From contig QILZ01000315.1 of assembly GCA_003233545.1 (NCBI GenBank), forward strand, positions 1 through 6,629: DNA of 6,629 nucleotides, read 5' to 3'. Numbering within the stretch: the first letter of the stretch is position 1; the number at the start of each line of letters is the position of its first letter. Under the pieces are notes generated by a model. It did not search any database, was not told the DNA's origin, and was given only the letters and a program-made list of their open reading frames with translations. Of the stretch, positions 6,032 to 6,629 are shown piece after piece. Origin of the DNA: Spirochaetales bacterium. Lineage in GTDB: Bacteria > Spirochaetota > Spirochaetia > SZUA-6. The position numbers and the translations under genes were made by a program.

Positions 6032-6396
6032 ATGTTAAAAGAAAAATATCAACAATTATGGTTATCCCTCCAATTGCTCGGTAATGACACGGGTGATTTA
6101 TTCAATAATGTTTACGCCATCACGCTGGATGAACTGACCGGATTACAATCACTGTCGGCATACGGTGTGGAGGATAAAATATACACAAGCAGGGGTAGGA
6201 AGCAAATGGTATCATCAGTAACATCGAAGAAAATAAAGAACAAATCAAGTAAATTCAGGAGAACCTGCCGAAATACCAGCAACTGACGGAAGACATCAAG
6301 CAACTGGAAACAGGGGTGCTACAGAAGCTACCACTCGAATTGCTTACCTGGATTCTTCCGGGAAGATCAATTATGATAGCTTTGGGTTTTAGTTAG
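6032..6396 (+). pseudogene. Coiled-coil protein gene, broken by frameshift and stop codons
   Basis: ATG 6032 follows AGGAG (6016-6020) at 11 bases, a plausible start. The first 50 or so codons (MLKEKYQQLWLSLQLLGNDT onward) read like a helical protein. That frame then turns into basic, low-complexity residues and stops at 6286. From about 6200 another frame reads EANGIISNIEENKEQI, a TAA at 6250-6252, then QENLPKYQQLTEDIKQLE and a hydrophobic end, LLTWILPG...IMIALGFS, stopping at TAG 6394-6396. The heptad-like charged repeats on both sides of the TAA and the good tail imply one ancestral gene of about 120 residues with at least a frameshift and a nonsense change; a further TAG lies in the second frame just before EANG. 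It may have been a coiled-coil protein with a hydrophobic C-terminus, perhaps membrane-associated. The family is not recognised. A sequencing error could explain part but hardly all of this. Confidence 0.6.
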
Positions 6397-6436
6397 ATTA
6401 GAAAATCATAATTCAAGTGAGATGGAGTTGAAAACC

Positions 6437-6629
6437 ATGAATGCAAATCAAGATCACCGAATTCTCTATGCGGCTTTCGAAAATGATATTCAAATTCCGA
6501 TACTGGATATTACTCATCCCCTTTTCAATGCAAGTATCGATGAACAGGCGTATCATTTGAGCTGTCTCAAGTCAGCCCGGAGCATAGAATCATTAAAGAA
6601 GATGCCTGGCTTTATCCGGAACATCTTTG
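6437..6629 (+). CDS. Unrecognised protein, N-terminal 64 codons only (runs off window)
   Basis: An open frame from ATG 6437 reaches the window end without a stop. It begins MNANQDHRILYAAFENDIQI and continues with PILDITHPLFNAS and then a helical SCLKSARSIESLKKMPGF segment. GGAG at 6424-6427 is 9 bases before this ATG; an alternative in-frame ATG at 6422 would add five residues but has a poorer site. Codon use and mixed composition look like real protein, with no signal peptide. I do not recognise the family; the 'ITHPLF' stretch faintly recalls N-termini of some methyltransferase-like proteins, but this is not enough for a call. It lies 40 bases after the broken coiled-coil gene on the same strand and might once have shared its transcript. 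Confidence 0.6.
   Translation, partial: MNANQDHRILYAAFENDIQIPILDITHPLFNASIDEQAYHLSCLKSARSIESLKKMPGFIRNIF

Overview
This is a bacterial window of chromosomal type. One large DNA polymerase gene runs leftward across its centre, two complete genes run rightward on its right half, and both edges carry short, broken or truncated genes. No rRNA, tRNA, CRISPR array or intact mobile element is visible. The genes for the DUF72 protein and the metallo-hydrolase have strong purine-rich Shine-Dalgarno sites, and promoter-like hexamers close to the bacterial consensus are present. The taxon cannot be fixed from the sequence. The secondary DnaE type and the clear Shine-Dalgarno use would suit a spirochaete or a similar anaerobe, but that is only a weak inference.

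Left edge (1 to about 815): an AT-rich accessory stretch on the minus strand. It holds a HEPN-domain gene whose last part has slipped out of frame by one base at an A run. Nine bases after the displaced stop codon comes a second small gene that leaves the window. Together they look like a compact two-gene module of toxin-antitoxin type; the partner is not recognised and lacks a visible nucleotidyltransferase motif within the window.

Centre (816-3947, minus): a C-family DNA polymerase III alpha subunit of about 1043 residues. It most resembles the secondary, error-prone DnaE2 (ImuC) group. The polymerase aspartates are intact but the metal site of its N-terminal PHP domain is degraded. Its upstream region suggests a nearly leaderless transcript with a 7-bp inverted repeat lying over the -10 box and predicted start, a possible operator. 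ImuA, ImuB and LexA genes are absent from the window.

Right half (3948-5831, plus): a DUF72/YecE-like TIM-barrel gene, divergent from the polymerase gene and best started at a TTG codon, then a B3-like metallo-beta-lactamase-fold hydrolase with its own good promoter and a leader of about 118 bases that may fold.

Right edge (5832-6629): a decaying stretch. It holds a 29-codon fragment resembling the extreme N-terminus of PAS-type sensor kinases, a hairpin overlapping that fragment, a coiled-coil gene broken by a frameshift and stop codons, and the first 64 codons of an unrecognised gene that runs out of the window.

No complete new system is proven here. The best candidates for a second look are the HEPN pair at the left edge and the polymerase with a degraded PHP site and an operator-like repeat at its start.
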